In this document: piece by piece, positions 1-7,655 of the stretch
Layout of the letters: the number at the start of each line of letters is the position of its first letter
Numbering within the stretch: the stretch's first letter is position 1
Source of the DNA: Paremcibacter congregatus
GTDB lineage: Bacteria; Pseudomonadota; Alphaproteobacteria; Sphingomonadales; Emcibacteraceae
NCBI RefSeq assembly: GCF_006385135.1
Contig: NZ_CP041025.1
Location: forward strand, 2,759,501 to 2,823,500
Direction: 5' to 3'
Length of the DNA stretch: 64,000 nt
Notes under the pieces: generated by a model
The model's input: the letters and a program-made list of their open reading frames with translations, nothing else
Told to the model about the DNA's origin: nothing
Databases searched by the model: none
Program-made: the position numbers and the translations under genes

Positions 1-505
1 CAACCGTTTCAGCCCCGCTTTGCACCATTGCTTCTTGTAATTGCACAGCTCCACTTAAGGCCTTTTTACCTTCAGTGTCATTGGCTATCGCTCCCTTGCG
101 GTTAGATTGATAGCCCCGTCTTTTGGCAATGTGGAATAAAACACGAGAAAATTCAGCATCCGTTAGAATGCGCTCTAATGATTCTTTACGTAAATCCCAA
201 GGGGATTTTTTGATCAACTTTTCATTATTATGACGTTTGTCCTGCACATCTATGGCATCAATATTATCAATGCCATACTCAATAAGCATTCGACGAACAG
301 CGCGTTTTCTTTGTGAACGCCTGCCGAATACCCTACGCATCCCCCGCTTGGTACGGCGCGGTTCAGCCAATGATGCACCGGTTTTTGGATTTTCTGCTGC
401 TTCAAAAATATGTACCCCAGAACAAAGTATGTTTTGCGCATTTAAGTTGACACCTGCAAACCCCACAGATGCAATCCCAATATCAACCCCAAGATTATAT
501 GACAT
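1..505 (-). CDS. cas9: Cas9 endonuclease, type II-C (N-terminal part, cut by window edge)
   Basis: RNA-guided DNA endonuclease of a type II CRISPR system; the first 168 codons are visible and the frame runs open off the left edge. Translating the minus strand gives a RuvC-I motif (GVDIGIASVGF, catalytic Asp at residue 8), then the PKTG/LAEPRR segment, then a very arginine-rich bridge helix (about residues 48-74), then the start of the REC lobe with HIAKRRGYQSNRKG near residue 136. This order matches Neisseria-type II-C Cas9. The start is supported by GGGAGG seven bases upstream. The tracrRNA lies divergently just upstream. IscB was considered, but the REC segment and the tracrRNA argue for Cas9. 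Integrity of the rest, cas1/cas2 and the array lie outside the window. Confidence 0.95.
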   Translation of the reverse strand, partial: MSYNLGVDIGIASVGFAGVNLNAQNILCSGVHIFEAAENPKTGASLAEPRRTKRGMRRVFGRRSQRKRAVRRMLIEYGIDNIDAIDVQDKRHNNEKLIKKSPWDLRKESLERILTDAEFSRVLFHIAKRRGYQSNRKGAIANDTEGKKALSGAVQLQEAMVQSGAETV

Positions 506-528
506 TTTTTAACCTCCCAAAAAAGAAC

Positions 529-556
529 TTGACATATTAAGTGCATATTTTATGAT
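529..556 (+). promoter_or_regulatory. Sigma70 promoter of the tracrRNA
   Basis: Consensus TTGACA at 529-534 and TATGAT at 551-556 with a 16-base spacer. It points away from cas9 and would start transcription around 563, at the 5' end of the anti-repeat region. It overlaps the short 5' leader region of cas9 on the other strand. Confidence 0.8.
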
Positions 557-562
557 GTTTTG

Positions 563-672
563 CAACTTATAGCATAACCGTGTCGGAATCGTTGTTATGG
601 TAAGGTATTGAAAGATACCGCAAAGTTTCTGCCCCTAGCTGGTTTACCTTCTAGGGGCATCTTTGATTCTTA
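563..672 (+). ncRNA. tracrRNA of the type II-C CRISPR-Cas9 system
   Basis: Three parts follow the tracrRNA layout of Neisseria-type systems. The 5' part (about 563-600) should hold the anti-repeat; it contains the pair CATAAC (573-578) and GTTATG (594-599), like the short palindromes at the ends of II-C repeats. Next comes TAAGG and a nexus hairpin with arms GGTAT (604-608) and ATACC (615-619), followed by CGCAAAG and TTCTGCCCC. The 3' hairpin has arms GCCCCTAG (631-638) and CTAGGGGC (651-658) and is followed by ATCTTTGATT, acting as terminator. Motif order and spacing closely parallel the meningococcal tracrRNA. Exact ends are inferred. The CRISPR repeat should be largely complementary to 563-600. 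Confidence 0.88.
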
Positions 673-2139
673 TACAAATATTCTTGATTAGACTAAGTGA
701 TCCAGTTCCGTTTATGTGAACGAAGTTACAATTATATTTTGGATGTAGGTTTCAGCTATTCAGAATTCATCTTGGGTCAAAACCAGCAATATAGACGTTA
801 CCTTCAAATTAATTCAAATATCAATTTTTTGCGCGTACACTCCGCACATAGGGGACTGGCCTCTGAGCGGGAGTTGAGGCGCCTCTATATATTGGATTCT
901 GTCAGCGTAAATGTGCATAGAAAATCTTGAATTATCACCAATTCTAGGCTTGCAATCTGAGCAATTTTCCACCTAAACATATCACTTTTTTCAATCCTCT
1001 AACTCATTGAAACATATGGTATAAAAAATATACGACACCTGTTTTATTATGAACATTCAAAGATTTATCAAAACCATAGTGCTCTGGTGTGAAAAATTGA
1101 GTGTCGGTAAAAAGGATGTGCAGGCAATAACTTAAGCGCCCCGTGCCTAAGTTCCTTTTATCTTGCCCTAAGCCAACAGCACTAAATCTCTCCATTTTTT
1201 CTCGTTCAATTTTGCTGGAAGCGGCCCCGGAAAATCACCCCCTGCGCCAAACTGAAAATTCTGGCAAGATGACCATTAGAAAGAGGTTCTGGATGATCAG
1301 GAATTGCTCGACAAGACAACCCAGAAAATGGTGCCAGAATAGAGATTGGGAGGAGTGAGTTTGAGCGCAAGATAAAAGGTGTAGCACCAATGGCCCCTAA
1401 CTCCCCGTCTGCACATCTATTTACTGGCACCAATTCTTTAGCCCTAACACCAAGGAACCCGTCTAAGCCTTATCCCCCATGGTCTGGGATCAGTGCCAGT
1501 TGGATCAAAGTTCCTTTTCATGCCACATATTCAGCGCGCCGGTGCAGCTCATCCAGCCCTGCATCAGATTTTGACCCGCCCCGGACCAAGCCCCTGACAC
1601 ACGCCAGCTATGGGGGAAGCGCGTGTATCAGGGACCAAGGAATAATCCTAACACAATAGAAATCCGCATCATCAAACAGGAAAACCCATCCCACAAAGCG
1701 AGCCACTTTATGCCACCTTTGAATGACGGAAAGGTGATTACAAAAGCCGGAATTTTCGATGACAAAAAACACCGCCCAGGCTATTGAAAATATTGACTTT
1801 TCCAGAACATGGTGCTCAACCTGTCATCAAAAAAACAGGGCCTGTAATCGCGTTGTAGATCAATTTTACAAAGCCTGTTCAATGACTTAAAGATCTTATG
1901 GCACCAAAGGTGTCAGCACGGGAGGTGCATAGTGTGTATGTATGATTACACTTTTTATTGAAGGCTCTATATCTTGAATTTTCTCGGTTCCTCTAGAAGT
2001 GATAAAACGCCTTCCCATACATCAAACTGGCGGCGTGATTGTGCGAGTTTTTCCTATCCGAATCCGGCCAAAAATCCGATACTTAAGGATATTCATATTG
2101 GGCTACTAAATATTTCCATTATGTAGTTCGCTTGCCATA
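673..2139. other. 1.5-kb stretch without a convincing gene
   Basis: Short open frames occur on both strands but none has a ribosome binding site, a recognisable domain or coding-like composition. A short peptide-like segment around 1279-1340 (KEVLDDQELLDKTTQKMVPE in one frame, closed by stops at both sides) may be a remnant of a lost gene. An imperfect inverted repeat (CTGACACACGC at 1594-1604, GCGTGTATCAG at 1621-1631) could form a hairpin. A 60-base element related to one upstream of the relaxase is listed separately. I read the stretch as decayed mobile DNA. Confidence 0.5.
1106..1165. repeat. 60-base hairpin-like element, copy A
   Basis: Ungapped comparison with 58963-59022 gives 48 of 60 identical bases by my count, including ATGTGCAG and the terminal TTTTATCTTG. 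Both copies contain CTTA...CCTAAG and AAAA...TTTTATC as nested inverted segments. The other copy lies just upstream of the relaxase gene, so this one may mark the remains of a second conjugative element. Confidence 0.6.
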
Positions 2140-2949
2140 TCATTTCCCCTTATTTTCTTTAAGACGCCTAACTTTTACGTCAATCATACTTGAATATAGC
2201 TCGCACACCCTCTCCTGCTCCATGGAACAGTATAAATCCTTGGCCTTCATATAGTTTATAATGGCATTTTCAGCAGAACGCGTTACAAGAAACTCCGCTG
2301 CAGTATAGTAAATGAGGCCAGCCTTATAAGAATCGGCCTTTTTCCAAAACATACTGGCTGCTTTATCAAAGTCAGAATTTGCTGCTCCGTAATTTTGCAT
2401 AGCTATCTCTAAAACACCTTTCTCTTTCAGTACGTATGCGCAGATGTGCGGCTTATCTGCGCACGTCAACCCTTTCTTAGCATTTTTCAAAGCTTCTTGA
2501 GAGGAGAGAATTTTGCCTTGAGCAGCATAGACACCGGTCAAAATAGCCCACCCCATATGAGTAGCATCAGGGTTCGATGATCTATGCTTATAACTCAAGG
2601 CCTCAATTGCCTTGGATTCAGCGACATCATATTGTTCTAAATAATAGGCAGACTGCGAAATTAATACCAAATATGCCTCTATTGAGCCGTAGTCTTCAAT
2701 TTGCTTTAAATCACGAAAGAGCTTTTCTAACTTTTCATGCTTAGATTCCTTTGATAGCCCACGTGAGTTTTGAGTTAATTCCAGAAAGTCTGCACGTACC
2801 GCTTTACATGCTTCAACAAACTTTGCCTGTTCTGAAAATAGGCAATTTAAATTCTCCTTAGCAAAAGCACTGTTTCCACTGAAGAAGATACTCAGCACTA
2901 TAAGCAACGGGCCCAGTCTAGTTTTGTTATTTTTTATACTTCTCATCAC
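2140..2949 (-). CDS. Exported TPR-like protein of unknown function
   Basis: A 269-residue protein with an N-terminal signal peptide: basic start, hydrophobic core LLIVLSIFFSG, then AFA before the mature part. It is therefore probably periplasmic. The mature part is helical, with repeated units of about 35-40 residues holding paired Ala/Tyr/Leu positions (YLVLISQSAYYLEQY, GWAILTGVYAAQGK, GLIYYTAAEFL), as in degenerate tetratricopeptide repeats. Several cysteines occur in the mature part. It stands alone, with decayed DNA on one side and the antirestriction remnant on the other. No specific function can be assigned. Confidence 0.7.
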   Translation of the reverse strand: MMRSIKNNKTRLGPLLIVLSIFFSGNSAFAKENLNCLFSEQAKFVEACKAVRADFLELTQNSRGLSKESKHEKLEKLFRDLKQIEDYGSIEAYLVLISQSAYYLEQYDVAESKAIEALSYKHRSSNPDATHMGWAILTGVYAAQGKILSSQEALKNAKKGLTCADKPHICAYVLKEKGVLEIAMQNYGAANSDFDKAASMFWKKADSYKAGLIYYTAAEFLVTRSAENAIINYMKAKDLYCSMEQERVCELYSSMIDVKVRRLKENKGK

Positions 2950-3252
2950 CCTAACTCCGTGACTTTGTCTATCTCTTTAGCAAACTCAATGTGGTATAGC
3001 GTCTTTCCACTGAAGCGGATATGGGTCGAGAGATAAAAAGATGCGTGGATGACCGCCTGTCTTGTTCTCATGGTTTTCCCCGTTTTGGTTCGTATTTAGC
3101 TCCTAGCGTTATACTGGTGATCATAAATGACAGGACCCCGTTGTAAAGGTAATAACCATCCCCGCCCCAGAGACGGGACAAAACTCTAGACAATCTAGTG
3201 CGGTGCTGCAAAGGAACAGTTTACCAATCTGCCCCTCCAGCAGATTTGATCA

Positions 3253-3561
3253 TCAGAACAGGCTCAACTGCCGGGCCTGATCAAGACTGTCTTGCCATTC
3301 CCGGGTCTGCGCCGCGCATTCGAGCCATTGTGTGACATAGTCGGCGGCGCTGTCGTAGTCTTTCAGGTAACAGTCCGGCATGAAGACCGAGCGATACCCA
3401 GTCTCACTGATCGGCAGAGCGGCCCGCGCCGGACGAAGACAGCGGATCTCCAGATGGGCCATCGCAACGCCGTTACGGGCCGCCTGATGATAGGGATCGG
3501 GATCATAGCGCAGCTCAATTTGATACTCGCGCCATTGCAGGATTTCTGTTGTCGTGGTCAT
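3253..3561 (-). CDS. Small conserved-looking accessory protein, unknown function
   Basis: About 102 residues, starting MTTTTEILQW at 3561. A longer frame begins at 3576, but the 3561 ATG sits at the stop codon of the broken ArdA-like gene in the arrangement TGATCATGA, which points to translational coupling. The sequence is rich in Tyr, Trp and charged residues and has no membrane segment or signal peptide. It shares an operon with the ArdA-like remnant, so a role in protecting a mobile element from host defence is possible but is inferred from position only. Confidence 0.6.
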   Translation of the reverse strand: MTTTTEILQWREYQIELRYDPDPYHQAARNGVAMAHLEIRCLRPARAALPISETGYRSVFMPDCYLKDYDSAADYVTQWLECAAQTREWQDSLDQARQLSLF

Positions 3562-3563
3562 GA

Positions 3564-3929
3564 TCAGCACCCCCACACGACGAAGCGGCGGCCCATGATG
3601 GCCACTTCTTCGATATCACCGCCGAGCAGCATGTCGCGGGCAAAGGCTTCCGTGTCGAAGTAAGGTTGGAGATTTTCCGGCAGGCCATCCAGCAGCCCGC
3701 GATCCTCGACAAACTCCAGAACATAACTTTCGGCGTCGCCTTCGAAGAGAGACAGCTCGTCCAGCCTGTCCAGGATATCCCCCATAGCGGCATTCAGGTC
3801 GCGGGCGAGGTAAATCGCCTTGATCAGATCATCCCCGTCGCGGCGTTAGAAGGCGTCAAACCACAGCGTCAGAGTTGCCTGATTGACCTCCTCGATGGGA
3901 TCGCCGAAGTCGTCTTGCAAGACAGACAT
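3564..3929 (-). pseudogene. ArdA-like antirestriction gene broken by a stop codon
   Basis: Reading the minus strand from ATG 3929 gives an acidic protein of about 121 codons interrupted by an in-frame TAA at 3846-3848. The frame continues unchanged after the stop. The C-terminal half (SYVLEFVEDRGLLDGLPENL, then PYFDTEAFARDMLLGGDIEE) resembles the last domain of ArdA proteins, acidic DNA mimics that block type I restriction enzymes; the YFD-EAFARD pattern is the best match. Full ArdA is usually about 165-180 residues, so the N-terminus may also be shortened. Restart at ATG 3785 could still make a 73-residue piece. The family call is moderate; the nonsense codon is directly visible. Confidence 0.55.
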
Positions 3930-4085
3930 CCGGGCGCATTAGCCATCATAATCTGAAAAGGTCAGTTCAAAAGCTACACTTCTAAACTGAAAATAATTCC
4001 TGTAATTGAGATAATATTTTCCTATAATGACGAAGTTCTTATAATTAACTCAATAATAGGCCGAATATGACTATTGGAGAATAAC

Positions 4086-4970
4086 ATGAAAAGCATATTT
4101 TTAGTCTCAACCTTATTCTTAATAAGTCTCATAACAAGTTCTTCTTCAATAGCAAATATTGGATATATTTCACCAAATTTTTACATGAAAGAAGTTTCAT
4201 ATGGTTATAACCTTAAGCAAAAACTTGATATTTATGTTCCTAATTTTTCTAATATGGAACAATCCGTTAAATTAAGGCCTGTTATAATCTATGTACGTGG
4301 TGGCTCATGGAAATTTGGTGATAAAGACTCGGCAAAGAAGCACGGTAAATTTTACGCCGATAAAAATAATGTGTTTATTACTATAAATTATCGTTTATCC
4401 AGCAATGCTCAACATCCCGCACAGGTAGAGGATATTGCAACCGCCATAAAGTGGGTTCATAAAAATATTACCAAATACAAAGGAGATCCGGAAAATATTA
4501 CACTTATTGGTTATTCCTCTGGCGCACACCTCATTTCTCTTATTGCAACAGATGAGAAATACCTCGCGGCACACGACCTGAATTTTAGTATATTAAAGTT
4601 AGTGATTCCAGTGGACACAATAGCATATGATCTACCCTATGCGGCTGCGTCAAGTCCAAAATCGGTCACAGAATTGATTTACAATAATTTTGGGGAAAGT
4701 AAAAAACAACTCGAACAAGCTTCCCCGCTTTTTCATGCCAACCAGACTACCGCTCCACCTCCCCCATTTATCGTATACGCATCAAACAGACGGCCAGGAG
4801 CAGCAAAGGAAGCACGTCTTTTTGTTTACGCCCTAGAAAAAGCTGGCAGTAGATCAAAATATATAATCCTTAATCATATAAGCAATAAAAATATGAACAC
4901 GCTAATCTCTGGCTCCAACAACCCAATTGCTGTTGATATCTTGATGAAATTAAGCCAAACCACTCGCTGA
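4086..4970 (+). CDS. Exported alpha/beta hydrolase (carboxylesterase-like)
   Basis: A 294-residue protein. ATG 4086 was chosen because GGAGA lies just upstream; the frame also opens at TTG 4074. An N-terminal signal peptide (MKSIFLVSTLFLISLITSS) suggests a periplasmic or surface location. The hydrolase core is of the esterase/lipase type: VIIYVRGGSW near residue 70, where the family usually has HGGxW, then a nucleophile elbow GYSSGAH near residue 146, and a late NHIS that may hold the catalytic histidine. The Arg in place of the first His of the oxyanion motif is unusual. The gene is AT-rich and stands alone. Substrate unknown. Confidence 0.75.
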   Translation: MKSIFLVSTLFLISLITSSSSIANIGYISPNFYMKEVSYGYNLKQKLDIYVPNFSNMEQSVKLRPVIIYVRGGSWKFGDKDSAKKHGKFYADKNNVFITINYRLSSNAQHPAQVEDIATAIKWVHKNITKYKGDPENITLIGYSSGAHLISLIATDEKYLAAHDLNFSILKLVIPVDTIAYDLPYAAASSPKSVTELIYNNFGESKKQLEQASPLFHANQTTAPPPPFIVYASNRRPGAAKEARLFVYALEKAGSRSKYIILNHISNKNMNTLISGSNNPIAVDILMKLSQTTR

Positions 4971-5189
4971 TACTATGTAATGCATCAATTTAACGCTACT
5001 GGATTTGTCCCGATTTAATGGAGAGGTTTTAAAATCTTGAGGAATAAGGCTCGCCAAACGAACCACAAGATGAATGCAACACTTAAATTTGCGCACGCTA
5101 GCTGCATGGCGTGTATATGATTACACTTTCTTTAAATCACTTCAAAATTTTGCTTTTCCCTGCCCCTGAATGAGAATATTCAGATAAGG

Positions 5190-5414
5190 TTATTTCTTCA
5201 GCCGAACCCCTACTCCACCACCATTCTCGGCAATAAATTCTACGCCTGAAGTTTCAAGATAACTCTGTAATTTTTGAATAGTTGACCCTTTGGCATCAGA
5301 ACCGTTTTCAAATCGATTGATTGTATTAGCAGTCAAGCCTGTTTTAGTTGCTAAATCCCGTACACTTAATCGAAGTGCTGTTCTTCCTAACCTTACCTGC
5401 ATTCCTGTAATCAT
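5190..5414 (-). CDS. Small XRE-family HTH regulator
   Basis: 74 residues, almost entirely one helix-turn-helix domain: QVRLGRTALRLSVRDLATKT, then GLTANTINRFENG, the typical recognition-helix pattern of Cro/C1-type regulators, followed by a glycine-rich tail ending RLKK. Such short alphaproteobacterial proteins often act as antitoxin-like or element-borne repressors; no partner toxin is adjacent here. The upstream ATGs leave the start slightly uncertain (5414 or 5402). Confidence 0.75.
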   Translation of the reverse strand: MITGMQVRLGRTALRLSVRDLATKTGLTANTINRFENGSDAKGSTIQKLQSYLETSGVEFIAENGGGVGVRLKK

Positions 5415-5714
5415 TTTTTTTCGACCAAATGGCTGTACTTGTTAATTGACATTAACCTCATAAAGTGTACAATGTACAATCTAAGTATACATTTGAACAC
5501 TTTTTCAAGTATTGACTATCTAGCCAATACATACTGCAGATCGCAGAGAGTTTCCTGCATTTACGATAATCGGACCATGAAGGTGCTACAACACCGACAT
5601 GGCCCTGACCACACCAACCTTAACGGAGGCTGACATGGCTACCCAATGTCTTAGCACAGATGATCTGTGCTTGTTAACCAACAACTTACCCGACCGTGTA
5701 AAATTTTCGGATAT

Positions 5715-5772
5715 TTCCCCCCATCGTCCTGCAGAGTTCTGGATTCCCTCCTTCGAGAGAATGACGACGGGC
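5715..5772. repeat. Dispersed intergenic repeat of the TCATTCCC...GGGAATCCAG type
   Basis: The stretch CCCATCGTCCTGCAGAG...CTGGATTCC...GAATGACGAC resembles the common bacterial intergenic repeat in which CTGGATTCC and GGAATGACG flank a short hairpin. Here the hairpin centre is CCTCCTTCGAGAGA. It ends about 40 bases before the HEPN-protein gene. One copy only was seen in the window. Confidence 0.5.
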
Positions 5773-5813
5773 TGTGGCGCGGACAGGACGATTGAGCGTG
5801 AAGGGAAAATCTC

Positions 5814-7100
5814 ATGAAATTCTCATACACCCACCTGCCGGAACAGATCCAGAATGATCTCACCCATATCGCCGCCTGTCTGATCCGGCGCACCATCCCC
5901 AGCCCAGCGACCCGTGATCGTTATACCCCGAGCCGCGTCCGCCATATCATTCTGCACGGCTGCTTCACCGAGGATCACTGGACCCCGGATAGCATCCTGC
6001 ACCCCGGCGAGAGTGCCTATAGCTATAACCTGATGGTCATCGTCTCGGCCCATCTGGGGGATATCCTCGCCGCTCTGGAAAATGCCGTGGCAGAACTGAA
6101 CCAGTCCGGCAAGATCAGCTTTCCCGTGCAACTGCGTTTTGCCGACACCAAGGGCCGGATTGATCAGAAGCTGCGCAATGGGTATCTCGCCTATGACCGG
6201 ATACAGGAACGCGGCATTGTCCTCTATAGCCGGGGCAAGATCACCCGCGACCTGTTCCTGCTGCCGCCCCGCCCGGAGGCGGCAGCGCATCTGGAGCAAG
6301 CCCGTAAATATTATGATCACGCCTTTCCCCTCGCCCAATTGCTGCTGTCCGGCGCACGGGCCTTTGCCACTCTCGACCGCAGCGCCGCCGCCCTGATGCT
6401 CAATCTCGCCGCCGCAGAGGGCTATGCGGCCCTGATGGCGGTTCATATCCTCGCCTACCCGCCGGGACATCCCCTGCAGGACCTGCGGGCGCTGGCCGAA
6501 AGCCTGCACCCGGAACTCGCCATGATCTGGACCGGACGGCGGGGCGAGTTGATCTTCGATCATCTGGCCAGCGCCTTCCGCGAGGTGCGCTTCAGCGCCG
6601 ACTATCAAGTGATCCCCCCGGATCTGGAGGCCATGTTCGGCCATGTGGAGGACTTGCACACCCTCGTCAGGCATATCTGCCAGCATAAATTCACCGCCCT
6701 GAAGGCCGGACGGCTGGCCAAGCCCGACAAGGACGGGCTGGAGGTGGTGAGAGACGCCCTGCGCCCCAGCGACGATGCGATCTATGGCATCGCGGAAGAG
6801 GAAGCGCCCCTTCACATCTCCCCGCCTAAGGTCTTTTCTCCTCAGACAGAAGAGACCCCGGCGGACACCAACTTCACCGCCGCCCTGCGCGGTCTGGAGA
6901 ACAGCTGTTCGGAGCTCAAAACCATCGGCGATATTCTGATCTCCCTGACCGATATTACCGCAGGCCGCGCCAGCAGCTGCGAGTTCGCCCTGATGGGTCA
7001 GTTCCTGCAGGAACGCACCCGGAAGGTCGAGGATATCCATGAGCAGATGACGAGCAGCCTCGACCCCGCCCTAGCCGCGCAAGCTGCCCCGGCGGCGTAA
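5814..7100 (+). CDS. Nucleotidyltransferase-like/HEPN fusion protein
   Basis: 428 residues, GC-rich, with GGGA just upstream of ATG 5814. The N-terminal quarter has the layout of a minimal nucleotidyltransferase (RHIILHGCFTEDHW then SYNLMVIVS near residues 43-77), but the usual GS...D-x-D pattern is degraded: Asn stands where an Asp is expected. The middle (about 167-235) is a HEPN domain, with YDHAFPLAQLLLSGARAF and an Ala-rich helix MLNLAAAEGYAALM ending in a His-Pro loop. A C-terminal helical extension of about 150 residues follows. MNT and HEPN pairs are known from toxin-antitoxin and defence modules and fused forms occur on alphaproteobacterial elements. Activity is not implied. A different HEPN/MNT remnant lies at 16.3 kb. 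Confidence 0.7.
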   Translation: MKFSYTHLPEQIQNDLTHIAACLIRRTIPSPATRDRYTPSRVRHIILHGCFTEDHWTPDSILHPGESAYSYNLMVIVSAHLGDILAALENAVAELNQSGKISFPVQLRFADTKGRIDQKLRNGYLAYDRIQERGIVLYSRGKITRDLFLLPPRPEAAAHLEQARKYYDHAFPLAQLLLSGARAFATLDRSAAALMLNLAAAEGYAALMAVHILAYPPGHPLQDLRALAESLHPELAMIWTGRRGELIFDHLASAFREVRFSADYQVIPPDLEAMFGHVEDLHTLVRHICQHKFTALKAGRLAKPDKDGLEVVRDALRPSDDAIYGIAEEEAPLHISPPKVFSPQTEETPADTNFTAALRGLENSCSELKTIGDILISLTDITAGRASSCEFALMGQFLQERTRKVEDIHEQMTSSLDPALAAQAAPAA

Positions 7101-7421
7101 GGGCGATTGAGGGGCTTAAGCAAAAAGACTCGGGAGGGGACAGGCCAAAAATTCACCAATTATGGCCCCCCTCCCGCGTCTTTTCCCGCCAGAGTGCTGT
7201 CTCCCTTCGGAAAAAGACCGTTTTTGTGAAAAAAAATGCCCGCGAAAGAAGAATGGACCATGATGCAGCCCGATGCACCCCGTACGCTGAAAGACGCCCA
7301 CGATGCAGTGCGCCCGTTTGCGGCACCTCTAACGCCTTGTTATCTATGCACTCTCCCCCTTGACAAGCGGGGGATTTGCGGGTTTCCTTGTCGCCTCCCT
7401 TTCCCAAACACGCGAGGCCCC

Positions 7422-7637
7422 ATGAACCGTAAACCCCCCGTTCCGCCCCAATCCGCCAATGATAACGCCGTGCAAAAAACCGCCGCCCCCGCCCTGCGGC
7501 ACATCGCCCAGCTGTTGGGACGGCTGGCCGCCAGAGACTCTCTTCAGCGGCATCTGCGCAAGTCCGCCGCCAATGATAACCAAGCAACCTCAACGGAGGG
7601 GACGGAGGTAAAGCAAACACGGCCCCCGCGCCCCTGA
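7422..7637 (+). CDS. Small ANDN-motif protein preceding the recombinase
   Basis: 71 residues from ATG 7422 (MNRKPPVPPQSANDNAV), with GAGG just upstream. The frame is open further upstream to 7236, but that part lacks a ribosome binding site. Two SANDN/AANDN motifs flank a basic helix (HIAQLLGRLAARDSLQRHL). Short proteins of this kind commonly sit just before serine recombinase genes in alphaproteobacteria. It lies 18 bases before the recombinase and is probably co-transcribed. The function is unknown; a helper for the recombinase is a guess. Confidence 0.6.
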   Translation: MNRKPPVPPQSANDNAVQKTAAPALRHIAQLLGRLAARDSLQRHLRKSAANDNQATSTEGTEVKQTRPPRP

Positions 7638-7655
7638 CCTCATAGGAGAAAACCC

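Noticed and set aside
697-1659. Several 63-89-codon frames between cas9 and the TPR gene
   Set aside because: No start signals, domains or coding-like pattern; the stretch reads as decayed DNA.
673-5814. Search for a CRISPR array beside the tracrRNA
   Set aside because: No regularly spaced repeat complementary to the anti-repeat was found in the window; the array should be left of the edge.
5823-7040. 405-codon open frame on the minus strand
   Set aside because: Exact antisense shadow of the HEPN-protein gene in GC-rich DNA; the plus-strand frame has the start site and domains.
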